64,000 nt of DNA from JACDBZ01 sp038233215 (GCA_038233215.1 JBBSML010000007.1:44050-108049), one strand, 5' to 3'; shown: positions 47,093 to 55,160, numbered from the stretch's first letter. Translations and numbers: made by a program. Notes: a model not told the origin generated them from the sequence alone.

Positions 47093-49984
47093 TCATGTCA
47101 CCAGCTCCGCCGCGACCTCCTCCTCGGCCTCCTCGCGAGCCACGTCGCCGGCGGACTTCGGGACGCGGTGCCACCCGCCGTCATCGTCGGTCGGCAGGTA
47201 TCGGTCCATCTGCTCCCAGTTGGAGCCGACCTTGAGGTCCACCTCGAGTGGGACGTCGAGCGGGAGCGCCGACCGCATGATGTCGCGCACCATGCTCGCG
47301 AGCTGCGCCAGCTCGTCCTCATCGGTCTCGAAGATGAGCTCGTCGTGGACCTGGAGAAGCATCTGGGAACGGAGCCCGCGCTCGCGCAGCGCCTCGTCAA
47401 TCCGCACCATCGCGATCTTCATGCCGTCGGCCGCGGTGCCCTGGATCGGCATGTTGATGGCCATCCGCTCGCCGGATGAACGCAGCGCCTGGTTGCGCGC
47501 CGCGAGCTCCGGCAGGTATCGGCGTCTCCCGAGCAGCGTCGTCACGAATCCCTGGTCGCGCGCCAGGATCTTCATCTCGGTCGTGTAGCGCCGGATGCCG
47601 GGATAGGCCGCGTAGTAGTCCTCGATGAAGACGTGTGCCTCCTCGCGCGGGATCTTGAGCCGCTGAGCGAGCCCGAAATCGGAGAGACCGTACGCGATGC
47701 CGTAGTTGATCATCTTGGCCACGCTGCGCTCTTTCGGCCCGACGGCATCCGGAGCCAACCCGAGCACGCGAGCCGCGGCGGCGAGGTGGATATCCGCGTG
47801 CGCGGCGAAGTCCGCCTTCAATCCGGGATCCTGCGAAACGTGGGCGAGAATGCGCAGCTCCTGCTGAGAGTAATCGGCACCGAGCAGCAGCTTCCCCGCG
47901 GGCGCCACGAAGGCGCGGCGAATGCGCCTGCCGAGCGCCGTGCGGATCGGGATGTTCTGGAGGTTGGGATCGGTGCTGGAGAGGCGCCCGGTCGCCGCCA
48001 CCGCCTGCTGATAGGTCGTGTGCAGCCGAGCCTGGTCGTCGACCAGCGTCGGGAGCGCGTCGACATAGGTCGACTTCAGCTTGGATACCTGGCGGTGCTC
48101 CAGAATGAGGCCAATCACCTCGTGCTTGTCACGGAGCTCCTCGAGGACCGATGCGTCCGTCGAACGACTCGTCCGAGTCCGCTTTGTCGACGGCAGCTCC
48201 AGCTCATCGAACAGGACGGTTTCCAGCTGGCGCGGTGAGCCGATGTTGAACTCGTGCCCCACGAATCCGTAGATCCTGGTCTCCAGGTCGGCGAGGGTCG
48301 CGCCGAATTCCTCGCTCATGGCGCTCAGTGCCTCCAGGTCGATCCGGACACCGGCCTTCTCCATCCGAGCCAGGACCGGAAGCAGCGCCATCTCGACCTC
48401 GTCGAACAGATGCGCCAGGCCGCCGTCGACGAGCTGGCCGCGCAGGATCGGCTGAGCCAGGAGGGCAGTCAGGGCCTCGGCCGCGGCACGTCGGGCCATC
48501 GGCTGCTCCTCAGCGCCGGTCTCCGGATTCACGGGAGTCGGCGGCAGCTCGGCACCGAAATGCTGCGCCGCCAGGTCCTCGATGGTCTGCGATCGAAGGG
48601 CCTGGTTGACCATGTAACCGGCCACCAGCGTGTCGACGAACGAACCCGACAGCTCCAGCTCCCGGTCAGCCCACAGGGTTGTCACCAGCTGCTTGAGGTC
48701 ATGACCCACGCGCACCCGGTCCGCGCGAAGGAGTTCGGCCGGGAGCCGTTCGAGGGGGACGCTGTCGGGATCGCAGGGCACCCACCACGCACTTCCGTCC
48801 GTCGCCGCCAGCGCGATCCCGAAGAGCCGACGTTCGAGCGGCCGGCCGACGCCGACCGACCAGCCCAGGCCGATCGCGTCTCCGTTGGCATCCAGCCACG
48901 TACCGAGCTGATCGAGGTCGGACGCCGAGCGCGCGATCCGCGGGTCGATGTGCTCGATGGACCCGCCTGGATCGGCCAGCGGATCGGGACGCTCGCGTGC
49001 GGCACCGTCCGCCGAGGCCTCCGCGACCGCCCGACCACCGAGAAGGTCCAGGCTGAGCTGGAGGCCGCCGCGAGTCGCCTGCTCGGGGCTCTCGAATCCG
49101 GTCGGGGCAATGCTCGAAGCGGGGAGGCGGTCGATCAGCGACCGGAACTCGAGCTCACGGAGCCGCTGCGCCACGGCACGTCGATCGTATCGGCCCGTGC
49201 GTGCCTCCTCCAGGCCGAGCTCCACCGGCAGATCGCACACGATGCGCCCGATCTCACGCGACATGAAGGCCGAGCCGCGATGCTCCGCCAGCCGATCCCG
49301 CATCTTGCCCTTCACTTCGTCGAGGCGCTCGTAGACGCCGTCGAGAGAGCCGAATTGCTGGAGCAGGCTGCTCGCGGTCTTCTCCCCCACCCCCGGAACG
49401 CCCGGAATGTTGTCGGAGGTGTCGCCCTTGAGTGCCTTGTAGTCGAGCATCTGGTCGGGGCGCAGCCCATAGCGCTCCATGACCCGAGCCTCGTCATAGA
49501 TGACCGTCGAGGCAACGCCCATTCGCGTGGTCAGCAGGCGAACGTGATCATCCACCAGCTGAAGCCCGTCGAGGTCGCCCGACACGATCATGGTGTCAAC
49601 GCCCTGGGCGGTGGCCTTCTTGGTGAGCGTCCCGATGACGTCGTCCGCCTCGTAGCCGGAGAGCTCGCGCGTCGGCATCCCCATCATCGCCGCAATCTCG
49701 CGCACGATCGGGAACTGCCCGCGCAGGTCGTCCGGCATGCTCGGACGCCCGGCCTTGTAGTCGGGGAACGCGTCGAACCGGAACTGCGGCTTGCCGACGT
49801 CGAAGCTGACGATGGCGAAGTCCGGCTTCACGTCCTGCATCCCGCGCAGCACAATCTGGAGAAAGCCGAACACGGCGTTCACCAGCGTCCCGTCGGACAT
49901 CGTGAGCGGCGGAAGCGCGAAGTAGCCGCGATAGACGAGGCTCGGCCCGTCGATGAGCATGAGAAGCGGTCGTCGGTCAGCCAT
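47093..49984 (-). CDS. polA: DNA polymerase I
   Basis: Repair and Okazaki-fragment polymerase. The 963-aa protein has the N-terminal 5'-3' nuclease (LLMLIDGPSLVYRGYFALPP, ELSGYEADDVIGTL), a middle 3'-5' exonuclease-like domain and the C-terminal polymerase with motif A GADYSQQELRILAHVS, motif B RSVAKMINYGIAYG and motif C QVHDELIFE. In the middle domain the expected metal-binding DxE is not seen (IGLGWSVGVGRPL in its place), so proofreading is probably lost. Start at 49984; the frame stays open 39 codons upstream. Confidence 0.96.
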   Translation of the reverse strand: MADRRPLLMLIDGPSLVYRGYFALPPLTMSDGTLVNAVFGFLQIVLRGMQDVKPDFAIVSFDVGKPQFRFDAFPDYKAGRPSMPDDLRGQFPIVREIAAMMGMPTRELSGYEADDVIGTLTKKATAQGVDTMIVSGDLDGLQLVDDHVRLLTTRMGVASTVIYDEARVMERYGLRPDQMLDYKALKGDTSDNIPGVPGVGEKTASSLLQQFGSLDGVYERLDEVKGKMRDRLAEHRGSAFMSREIGRIVCDLPVELGLEEARTGRYDRRAVAQRLRELEFRSLIDRLPASSIAPTGFESPEQATRGGLQLSLDLLGGRAVAEASADGAARERPDPLADPGGSIEHIDPRIARSASDLDQLGTWLDANGDAIGLGWSVGVGRPLERRLFGIALAATDGSAWWVPCDPDSVPLERLPAELLRADRVRVGHDLKQLVTTLWADRELELSGSFVDTLVAGYMVNQALRSQTIEDLAAQHFGAELPPTPVNPETGAEEQPMARRAAAEALTALLAQPILRGQLVDGGLAHLFDEVEMALLPVLARMEKAGVRIDLEALSAMSEEFGATLADLETRIYGFVGHEFNIGSPRQLETVLFDELELPSTKRTRTSRSTDASVLEELRDKHEVIGLILEHRQVSKLKSTYVDALPTLVDDQARLHTTYQQAVAATGRLSSTDPNLQNIPIRTALGRRIRRAFVAPAGKLLLGADYSQQELRILAHVSQDPGLKADFAAHADIHLAAAARVLGLAPDAVGPKERSVAKMINYGIAYGLSDFGLAQRLKIPREEAHVFIEDYYAAYPGIRRYTTEMKILARDQGFVTTLLGRRRYLPELAARNQALRSSGERMAINMPIQGTAADGMKIAMVRIDEALRERGLRSQMLLQVHDELIFETDEDELAQLASMVRDIMRSALPLDVPLEVDLKVGSNWEQMDRYLPTDDDGGWHRVPKSAGDVAREEAEEEVAAELVT

Positions 49985-50027
49985 GGATGCTTCAGAGTCT
50001 AGACCGATGGCGGCCTGCGGACCGCCG

Positions 50028-50033
50028 TAGAAT
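50028..50033 (+). promoter_or_regulatory. -10-like hexamer of the J-domain gene
   Basis: TAGAAT with 7 nt to the ATG at 50041, predicting a leaderless transcript. Confidence 0.5.
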
Positions 50034-50040
50034 CTGCGCC

Positions 50041-50559
50041 ATGCCCGGACGTCACACCCTCGATCCGTATGCCGTTCTCGGCATCGGGCGCGACGCGACA
50101 CCGCTCCAGGTCGCGCGCGCGCATCGACACCTGGCCAAGCGCCACCACCCGGATCTTCATGAGGGAGCGACCGAGGCGGCCGAACGAATGCGGCACATCA
50201 ACGAGGCATGGGCGATCCTGTCCGATGCCGTCCGTCGCTCCAGCTACGACCGCGCCTTCCCCGCGGCCGGAACGCCCGCGAGCGGCCACTGGGGAACGTC
50301 TCGTTCCCCAGTCCAGCCGGCCCCACCCTCATCGACGCGAACCTGGGCCACCTGGCGCGCCACCGCGGCCGAAACCCGCGCCGCGCCGCGCACCGTGCGT
50401 CAACCCGGAGAGGTGCCGACCCCTCGCACGCGGCGGCCACCGCGGCTGGAACCTGGCCCGGCCACCTTCCGTGACTCAGGATGGGCGGCGGTGCTTGCGG
50501 CCGCGGTCATCGTGGTGCTTCTCCTCGGAGCGATCGCCGTCGGTCGGCTCACCCTCTGA
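50041..50559 (+). CDS. J-domain protein with C-terminal membrane anchor
   Basis: DnaJ-like cochaperone that would stimulate a DnaK ATPase at the membrane. The 172-aa protein has a J domain (about 8-72: DPYAVLGIGRDATPLQVARA, HPD at 36-38, then AWAILSDAVRRSSYDRAF), a Pro/Arg/Thr-rich linker, and one C-terminal transmembrane helix (about 150-168). The Gly/Phe and zinc domains of DnaJ are absent. It is divergent from polA. The client is unknown. Confidence 0.85.
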   Translation: MPGRHTLDPYAVLGIGRDATPLQVARAHRHLAKRHHPDLHEGATEAAERMRHINEAWAILSDAVRRSSYDRAFPAAGTPASGHWGTSRSPVQPAPPSSTRTWATWRATAAETRAAPRTVRQPGEVPTPRTRRPPRLEPGPATFRDSGWAAVLAAAVIVVLLLGAIAVGRLTL

Positions 50560-50585
50560 AGGAACCTCCTCGTGGAAGGGCGCGG

Positions 50586-50591
50586 TATGCT
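50586..50591 (+). promoter_or_regulatory. -10-like hexamer of the Crp/Fnr gene
   Basis: TATGCT with 7 nt to the GTG at 50599. The hexamer contains an upstream in-frame ATG, which would make that ATG untranscribed if the promoter is real. Confidence 0.4.
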
Positions 50592-50598
50592 AGACGAC

Positions 50599-51306
50599 GT
50601 GGCAAACGGGAACGGGCTGCTTGGTGCGCTGGACCCACCGGAAAGGACAGCTCTCGAGAAGGATTTTGAGACTGTCCAGCTCGAGTTCAAGCGCAGCCTC
50701 CACGAGCCCGGCGATCCCACGCCGTACGTGTACTTCCCGAGCGACGGCGTCGTGTCGCTTCTCACGGTCCTGGCGAACGGCATGGCGGTCGAGCTCGGAC
50801 ACGTGGGCAGGGAGGGAATGGTTGACATCTCCGTCTTCCTGGGCCTTGAAGCCTCCGAGTCCCGTATCATCATCCAGGTTCCCGGTACCGCCAAGCGCAT
50901 GGCATCGAAGCAATTCCGAAAGCACCTCGAGACCTTACCCGGTCTTCGACGGGTCATGGGCGCCTACGTCCTCGAGTTCTTCACCATGGTGGCCCAGACG
51001 ACGGCGTGTAATCGTCAGCACAGCATCCAGCAACGGTTCGCTCGTTGGGTCCTCATGACCCAGGATCGAACGGCCCGAACGGAATTTCCGATCACCCAGG
51101 AGTTTCTCGCCGAAATGCTGGGAGTCACCAGGCCGAAGGTCACCGGGGCCGCGAGCCGGCTCAAGCAGCGTGGGGTCATCAGCTATCGGCGTGGCTGGAT
51201 GACGGTCGATGATCGTGCCGGCCTGGAGACTGTTGCGTGCGAGTGCTACGCCCTCGTGTGGGAGCGCTTCGAAGAGTTCGAGGGTCGTCAGCGGCTCCCG
51301 GCGTGA
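50599..51306 (+). CDS. Crp/Fnr family transcriptional regulator
   Basis: Cyclic-nucleotide-binding-fold regulator with winged HTH. The 235-aa protein has the cupin-like sensor (VYFPSDGVVSLLTVLANGMA, VGREGMVDISVFLG) and the HTH FPITQEFLAEMLGVTRPKVT. It lacks the FNR cysteine cluster and the canonical cAMP-binding RS pair is not clear, so its ligand is unknown. I chose the GTG at 50599, 7 nt after TATGCT; starts at 50587 (ATG) and 50572 (GTG, with GAAGGA upstream) are in frame. Confidence 0.9.
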   Translation: MANGNGLLGALDPPERTALEKDFETVQLEFKRSLHEPGDPTPYVYFPSDGVVSLLTVLANGMAVELGHVGREGMVDISVFLGLEASESRIIIQVPGTAKRMASKQFRKHLETLPGLRRVMGAYVLEFFTMVAQTTACNRQHSIQQRFARWVLMTQDRTARTEFPITQEFLAEMLGVTRPKVTGAASRLKQRGVISYRRGWMTVDDRAGLETVACECYALVWERFEEFEGRQRLPA

Positions 51307-51316
51307 GACGAGGGCC

Positions 51317-51550
51317 TCAGGTCATGTCCGAGGCAAGCTCTGCCCGTGCGGCGGCGAGAGCATCCTGCAGGTCAGGGTAGGGCCCTACCGCGGCGTCCAG
51401 ATAATTGAGAAGAGCGTGCGCTCGCACGCGAAACAACTCGCACACGTCTCGGTCGTCTCGCTCCAGCTCGATGCGATAAGGCACCACGACGGCCTGAATC
51501 TGCAGCGCAATGCGCTCTCGTTCCGTCATCACGCTGTCCATGCGGATCAT
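51317..51550 (-). CDS. Small hypothetical protein (77 aa)
   Basis: Not recognised. The protein is helical and charged: ERERIALQIQAVVVPYRIEL then DVCELFRVRAHALLNYLDAA and an Ala-rich tail. No signal or membrane segment. The ATG overlaps the stop of the gene before it (ATGA), so the two small proteins are probably translated together and may interact. Convergent with the Crp/Fnr gene, 10 bp away. Confidence 0.65.
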   Translation of the reverse strand: MIRMDSVMTERERIALQIQAVVVPYRIELERDDRDVCELFRVRAHALLNYLDAAVGPYPDLQDALAAARAELASDMT

Positions 51551-51774
51551 CGTGGCGAGAATGGCCGCAGAATGCGGTCATGGCGGAGAGCCTCATCGGC
51601 CAGCCGCTGATGCTCGTCTCGGAGACGTTCAGCCTCGGCACGGAGCCTGGATGCCTCCATCGTGTCGACGGGCACCACCTGAAGATCGGTCTGAACGGCA
51701 TGCCAGTCCGCCTCGACGGCGTCGGCATCCAATTGATATGGCGAAGGGTCGCTCGCGTCAGGGGTTGTGTACAT
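51547..51774 (-). CDS. Small hypothetical protein (75 aa), probable coiled coil
   Basis: Not recognised. From about residue 38 it reads MEASRLRAEAERLRDEHQRL, a heptad-like charged helix that suggests a coiled coil. The N-terminus is acidic (YQLDADAVEADWHAVQTDLQ). The ATG at 51774 is used; a GTG three codons earlier is in frame. First of a two-gene operon with the next small protein. Confidence 0.6.
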   Translation of the reverse strand: MYTTPDASDPSPYQLDADAVEADWHAVQTDLQVVPVDTMEASRLRAEAERLRDEHQRLADEALRHDRILRPFSPR

Positions 51775-52110
51775 GACGTGCACCGTACGCGCGCTACCGC
51801 GCCGGCACTGTCGCCTATGGAACGTTCAGCAACTCGACCTCGACCCGGACGCACAGGACGGTGTTCATCGCAGTCGCCGCTGCGCGGCGCTCACTGAGCC
51901 TGCGTGACCCTTCGGCCCACTAGCGGCATGCGCATGCGTCGCCCAAGCCGTCCGGTCGTGCTCACGCCGGCGCCGCCGACATGAAAGCGCTGCGCCCATG
52001 GAAAAACCGAAGCGACGCGGGGACCTTCCGGTTGAATTGGCGCCGCTGAGCGACGCTCCGCGACCCTCCTGGTCCCAATTGCTTCGAGGCGGTCGCCCCG
52101 TGCGACCAGG
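51775..52110. other. Spacer without a supported gene
   Basis: Lies between the two small genes and the anti-sigma gene. Frames that stay open here are shadows of the neighbours. It must hold the promoter of the small operon, but I could not single out a hexamer. Confidence 0.4.
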
Positions 52111-52788
52111 TCAGCCAGCTCGCGGAACGAGGATCCAGCGCAGTCCGGCGGCCGCGACCATCAGAGCCACCCCTGTGAACAGGACCATCGGCCAAGGGGA
52201 TCGTTCATCCGGAGTGGACGGGGCCAATGCCTCACCGCGCGCGTTCTCCTGGTCGGCGGGGGCGCCATTATCGCGTGCCTCCGGGCTCTTCTGGCCTGTC
52301 AACGGGGATGCCGCCACGTCGCCGTCCGAACCAAATGACTCAGCGCCAACATCGAGCGTGGCCGGCTCCTCACTCGCCGCGGACGCTGCCGGCTCTGCGA
52401 ACTCCTGGATGGCGGCGGAATCCCCACCGCCATCGGCGCCACCCGAGGCCATCTGATCGAGCACCGGAGCGGCCGTGCCAACGGTCCCGACGAGCGCAAG
52501 GGCCGCGCCGGCGGCAACGACCGGAGCAAAGAAGCGCCGGGCCCAGCCGCCCAGCCGATCCACCCCACGGTCAGCCTCGACCGGCGGGAGCAGCTGAAGC
52601 GGGCGGGATGGGCGCAGATCTGGCAGATCGCCGAGGGCAACCCGCAGCATACCCAGCTCGCTGACGAGCTGGGTGCATTGGCCGCAGGAGGAAACGTGCG
52701 CCATCAGCCCCGTGTCGGTGGTCGCATCGACGTCGTCGGAGGCAAGGGCCGACAGGCGCTCGTCGTCCGGGTGATTCTGGTTCAACAT
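52111..52788 (-). CDS. Anti-sigma factor, zinc-finger type, membrane-bound
   Basis: Probable anti-sigma factor for the ECF sigma factor encoded just upstream. The 225-aa protein has an N-terminal zinc-binding motif (LMAHVSSCGQCTQLV, His-x3-Cys-x2-Cys), one transmembrane helix near 95-110 (FFAPVVAAGAALALVGTVG), an exported acidic Ala/Ser-rich region and a second C-terminal helix (PMVLFTGVALMVAAAGLRWI). The ATG at 52788 starts 19 nt after the sigma stop; a longer form would overlap sigma by 41 nt. Confidence 0.82.
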   Translation of the reverse strand: MLNQNHPDDERLSALASDDVDATTDTGLMAHVSSCGQCTQLVSELGMLRVALGDLPDLRPSRPLQLLPPVEADRGVDRLGGWARRFFAPVVAAGAALALVGTVGTAAPVLDQMASGGADGGGDSAAIQEFAEPAASAASEEPATLDVGAESFGSDGDVAASPLTGQKSPEARDNGAPADQENARGEALAPSTPDERSPWPMVLFTGVALMVAAAGLRWILVPRAG

Positions 52789-52807
52789 GCCATCGGTCCA
52801 GACGTCC

Positions 52808-53419
52808 TCATCCGTTGAAGAGTTCCCTGTGGTCGGCCAGTAGCTCACGCAGACGCAGTCGGCCGCGGTGAATCCGCGACTTGACTGTCCCGAGCGCAGA
52901 CTGCGTCATCGAGGCGACCTCGTTGTAGTCCATGCCATAGACGTCGCACAGGACCACGGCGGTTCGCTGGTCCTCCGGAAGGCGTCGCAGCGCAACTTCG
53001 AGCTGCCGATACAGCTCGCTCTTCGTCGCCTCGGCGAGTGGGTTGACTGCCCCGAGATCCGGCAGCTCCGGCGCCCCCTCGTCGGGGTCCGGGAGTGGGC
53101 TGGACGGCCGCCGTTGGGCACGACGCATGATGTCGTAGCTCGCGTTGGCGGTGATGCGCAATAACCAGGAGCGAAAAAGGCCGCCGCGATATGAGCCGAT
53201 GGCCTTGTAAGCGTGAATGAATGCGTCCTGCGTCGCATCGGCGGCCTGATCGGGGTCACGGAGGAGGCGCCAGGCCAGACCGTAGCAGGCACTCTGGTAA
53301 TGCTCCATCAGCTGCGCGAAGGCGGTTCGTTCCCCCGAGGTCGCCCGCGCGATCACGGCCGCCTCGTCGGGAAGCGGCTGGGTGCGATGCGCGGGCGTCT
53401 TCTCGAGAGCATCGGCCAT
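52808..53419 (-). CDS. ECF-family RNA polymerase sigma factor (SigE-like)
   Basis: Extracytoplasmic-function sigma factor of 203 aa. Region 2 is FAQLMEHYQSACYGLAWRLL with DATQDAFIHAYKAIGSYRGG and LLRITANASYDIMRR; region 4 is LRRLPEDQRTAVVLCDVYGM with ALGTVKSRIHRGRLRLRELL. It is followed by its likely anti-sigma factor. Divergent from tRNA-Leu at 53447, with promoter elements for both in the 27-bp gap. Confidence 0.93.
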   Translation of the reverse strand: MADALEKTPAHRTQPLPDEAAVIARATSGERTAFAQLMEHYQSACYGLAWRLLRDPDQAADATQDAFIHAYKAIGSYRGGLFRSWLLRITANASYDIMRRAQRRPSSPLPDPDEGAPELPDLGAVNPLAEATKSELYRQLEVALRRLPEDQRTAVVLCDVYGMDYNEVASMTQSALGTVKSRIHRGRLRLRELLADHRELFNG

Positions 53420-53427
53420 CTGCTTCC

Positions 53428-53433
53428 TATAAT
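53428..53433 (+). promoter_or_regulatory. TATAAT -10 of tRNA-Leu
   Basis: A consensus TATAAT 13 nt before the mature 5' end of tRNA-Leu (CAA). It overlaps the upstream region of the divergent sigma gene. Confidence 0.5.
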
Positions 53434-53446
53434 GACCACTCCCCGC

Positions 53447-53533
53447 GCCGGAGTGGCGGAATCGGCAGACGCGTCGGTCTCAAACACCGATGAGTGCAAG
53501 CTCGTGTGGGTTCAAGTCCCACCTCCGGCACCA
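53447..53533 (+). tRNA. tRNA-Leu (CAA)
   Basis: Class II tRNA. Acceptor GCCGGAG/CTCCGGC, anticodon stem TCGGT/ACCGA with loop CTCAAAC (anticodon CAA), long variable arm, T-arm GGTTCAAGTCC, discriminator A and encoded CCA. Its last 27 nt recur at 55134-55160. Confidence 0.95.
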
Positions 53534-54069
53534 CCCAATCTGAGCACGAATTGGATGGAACCGAGGGCAATGACAGGCCGCCGGAATCGTCCGACGGCCC
53601 GCTGACCACCAATCTGACCACCAATGAACCGAACGGCTGTTCGGCTGCACCTACCCCGTCGCACTTCCCTTCGGCGACAGGATGGCGTCCATGCGCGCCG
53701 CTCATCGACCATGCACTGAACCGGGCGTTGAGCCCGTCGTGCAACACCGGCAGAGGCCGTGGCAGCCGAGAAAGAAGTGCACGAAGCAAAAGTGCACGAA
53801 GCGCGGCGGCGCGGGCAGGTTGAGGTAGCCGCGTACCGTGCGCGTTCGATCAGCCGGGCGGGGTTACTCCGCCTCCGCCCCGCGCCCCCGCTGGCGAGTG
53901 CAGTCTGCCGATCACCAAGCGCTGGCCGCGAACGCCGAACACGCGAGTAGCTCGTCAGTACGGATGCGCGGGTCCGTAGCGCCATCAGTAAAAGTACGGG
54001 TGTGACGCGACGAGACGTGACCTATCGTTCGAACGAGCGGCGTCGCCGCACCTACCAGAGGGGATTTCA
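53534..54069. other. Noncoding left part of the tRNA-Leu island
   Basis: No gene is supported. It holds a tandem CTGACCACCAAT pair near 53601-53624, a CCGAAC-GGCT-GTTCGG hairpin at 53629-53644, and two copies of AAGTGCACGAAGC at 53775-53787 and 53790-53802. Base composition becomes less GC-rich toward 54000. Confidence 0.6.
53775..53802. repeat. 13-bp direct repeat, two copies 15 bp apart
   Basis: AAGTGCACGAAGC at 53775-53787 and 53790-53802. Close tandem spacing suggests a recombinase- or regulator-binding repeat, but a chance duplication is possible. Confidence 0.8.
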
Positions 54070-55062
54070 TTGCATCGTTTCGTCCGACGCACGCACCGCC
54101 TTGTTACGGCCAGCGTATTTACCTTGGTCCTCTTCGCGACTTCAGTCCAGGGCGTTGCTGCCGCGGATGCGCCGAACTCCTGTGCCGGTGCCACGACGGG
54201 CAGCGCCCTCAACACGTGGATCAGCGGCGCCATAGAGACCGGCAGCGATACCGACTGGTATCGCTTCACGACAAGCGCCAGCGGCTACGCCCTCATGACG
54301 CTGGGCGACCTACCGAAAAACTATCGCCTCGATCTCTACAACAGCTCGTGCACGTTGATCACCGGCTCGAACCGCAGCGGAGTCGTGTACGAGGAGATCT
54401 TGCGCTCGCTGGCGGCCGGACGCTACTACCTGCGCGTCGCACCGACGTCGTCCTCGACCTACAGCCCGACCGCCTATGTCATCAAGTTCCGGACGCCAAG
54501 TAACAGCGTGCAGGTGCTGTCTTCTGCGGCGTGGACGGACAGCTACGGATATCTCCATATTCCCGGAGAGGTCCTCAACAACACGCCCAATAGGCGTGAG
54601 TATGTGGAAATCACGGCCACGTACTACAACAGCGCCAACCAGGTCCTTGCAACGGATTTCACGTTCACGAACGTGTGGACTGTCAACGCACGCCAGCGCG
54701 CCGCGTTTGAGCTCTTGAGCCCCAGGCCCACGGGCTACCATCACTACAAATTGAGCGTTTCCAGCTCCGTGACGTCTGTAGCCCCCATCGGCAATCTCGT
54801 GCTTGCTGGTGGCGTGAATTACACAGACGCCTACATCGGCCGCCACTTTGTGGGTGAAGTGACCAACAAGAATTCCTTCGTCGTGGACTTCGTCCAGGTC
54901 GTGCTGACGCTCTACAACGCGCGGGGTGGGGTGTTTCACACCGACTTCACCTTCACCAATCCCTACACGCTGGCTTCGGGGCAGACCGCACCCTTCGACG
55001 TGTGGACTGAGCGCTACGTAGGAACGAACCGCTACATCTACAGCCTGGAGGGTACCCGCTGA
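54070..55062 (+). CDS. Secreted protein with pre-peptidase-type and two FxLYD-like domains
   Basis: Exported protein of 330 aa, probably surface-bound or released. It has a basic N-terminus and Sec signal peptide (LVTASVFTLVLFATSVQGVAAA, cleavage near 32), a PPC-like beta domain around 45-145 (DTDWYRFTTSASGYALMTLG, GRYYLRVAPTSS), then two repeats of an FxLYD-like domain, each with ATYYNSANQVLATDFTFTN or LTLYNARGGVFHTDFTFTN. The start is TTG, 8 nt after AGAGGGG. Sole cargo of the tRNA-Leu island; visibly less GC-rich than its surroundings. Binding or adhesion is a guess. Confidence 0.8.
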   Translation: MHRFVRRTHRLVTASVFTLVLFATSVQGVAAADAPNSCAGATTGSALNTWISGAIETGSDTDWYRFTTSASGYALMTLGDLPKNYRLDLYNSSCTLITGSNRSGVVYEEILRSLAAGRYYLRVAPTSSSTYSPTAYVIKFRTPSNSVQVLSSAAWTDSYGYLHIPGEVLNNTPNRREYVEITATYYNSANQVLATDFTFTNVWTVNARQRAAFELLSPRPTGYHHYKLSVSSSVTSVAPIGNLVLAGGVNYTDAYIGRHFVGEVTNKNSFVVDFVQVVLTLYNARGGVFHTDFTFTNPYTLASGQTAPFDVWTERYVGTNRYIYSLEGTR

Positions 55063-55133
55063 GGGCGATTTCGGGCTGCCATGCCTCCGACGATACTCAT
55101 CCGACTTTTGGGCAGCGCCGTAACCGACCCGCC

Positions 55134-55160
55134 TGGGCTCAAGTCCCACCTCCGGCACCA
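55134..55160 (+). repeat. Duplicated tRNA-Leu 3' end (candidate attR)
   Basis: Copy of 53507-53533 with one mismatch at 55138. It cannot encode a tRNA, since no acceptor 5' half or anticodon arm precedes it. Confidence 0.88.

Larger units (their letters stand above)
53534..55160. mobile_element. 1.6-kb mini-island in the 3' end of tRNA-Leu
   Basis: The 27 nt at 53507-53533 (T-arm to CCA) recur at 55134-55160 with one T-to-C difference; the last 22 nt are identical. Such duplication of a tRNA 3' end marks integration by a tyrosine recombinase. The island carries one secreted-protein gene and 536 bp of noncoding DNA with short repeats. No integrase or integrase fragment was seen, so it is non-autonomous or decayed. 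Confidence 0.75.

Noticed and set aside
51317..51774. Calling the two small genes a toxin-antitoxin pair
   Set aside because: No known toxin or antitoxin motif; only size and overlap suggest it, so it is left as a finding.
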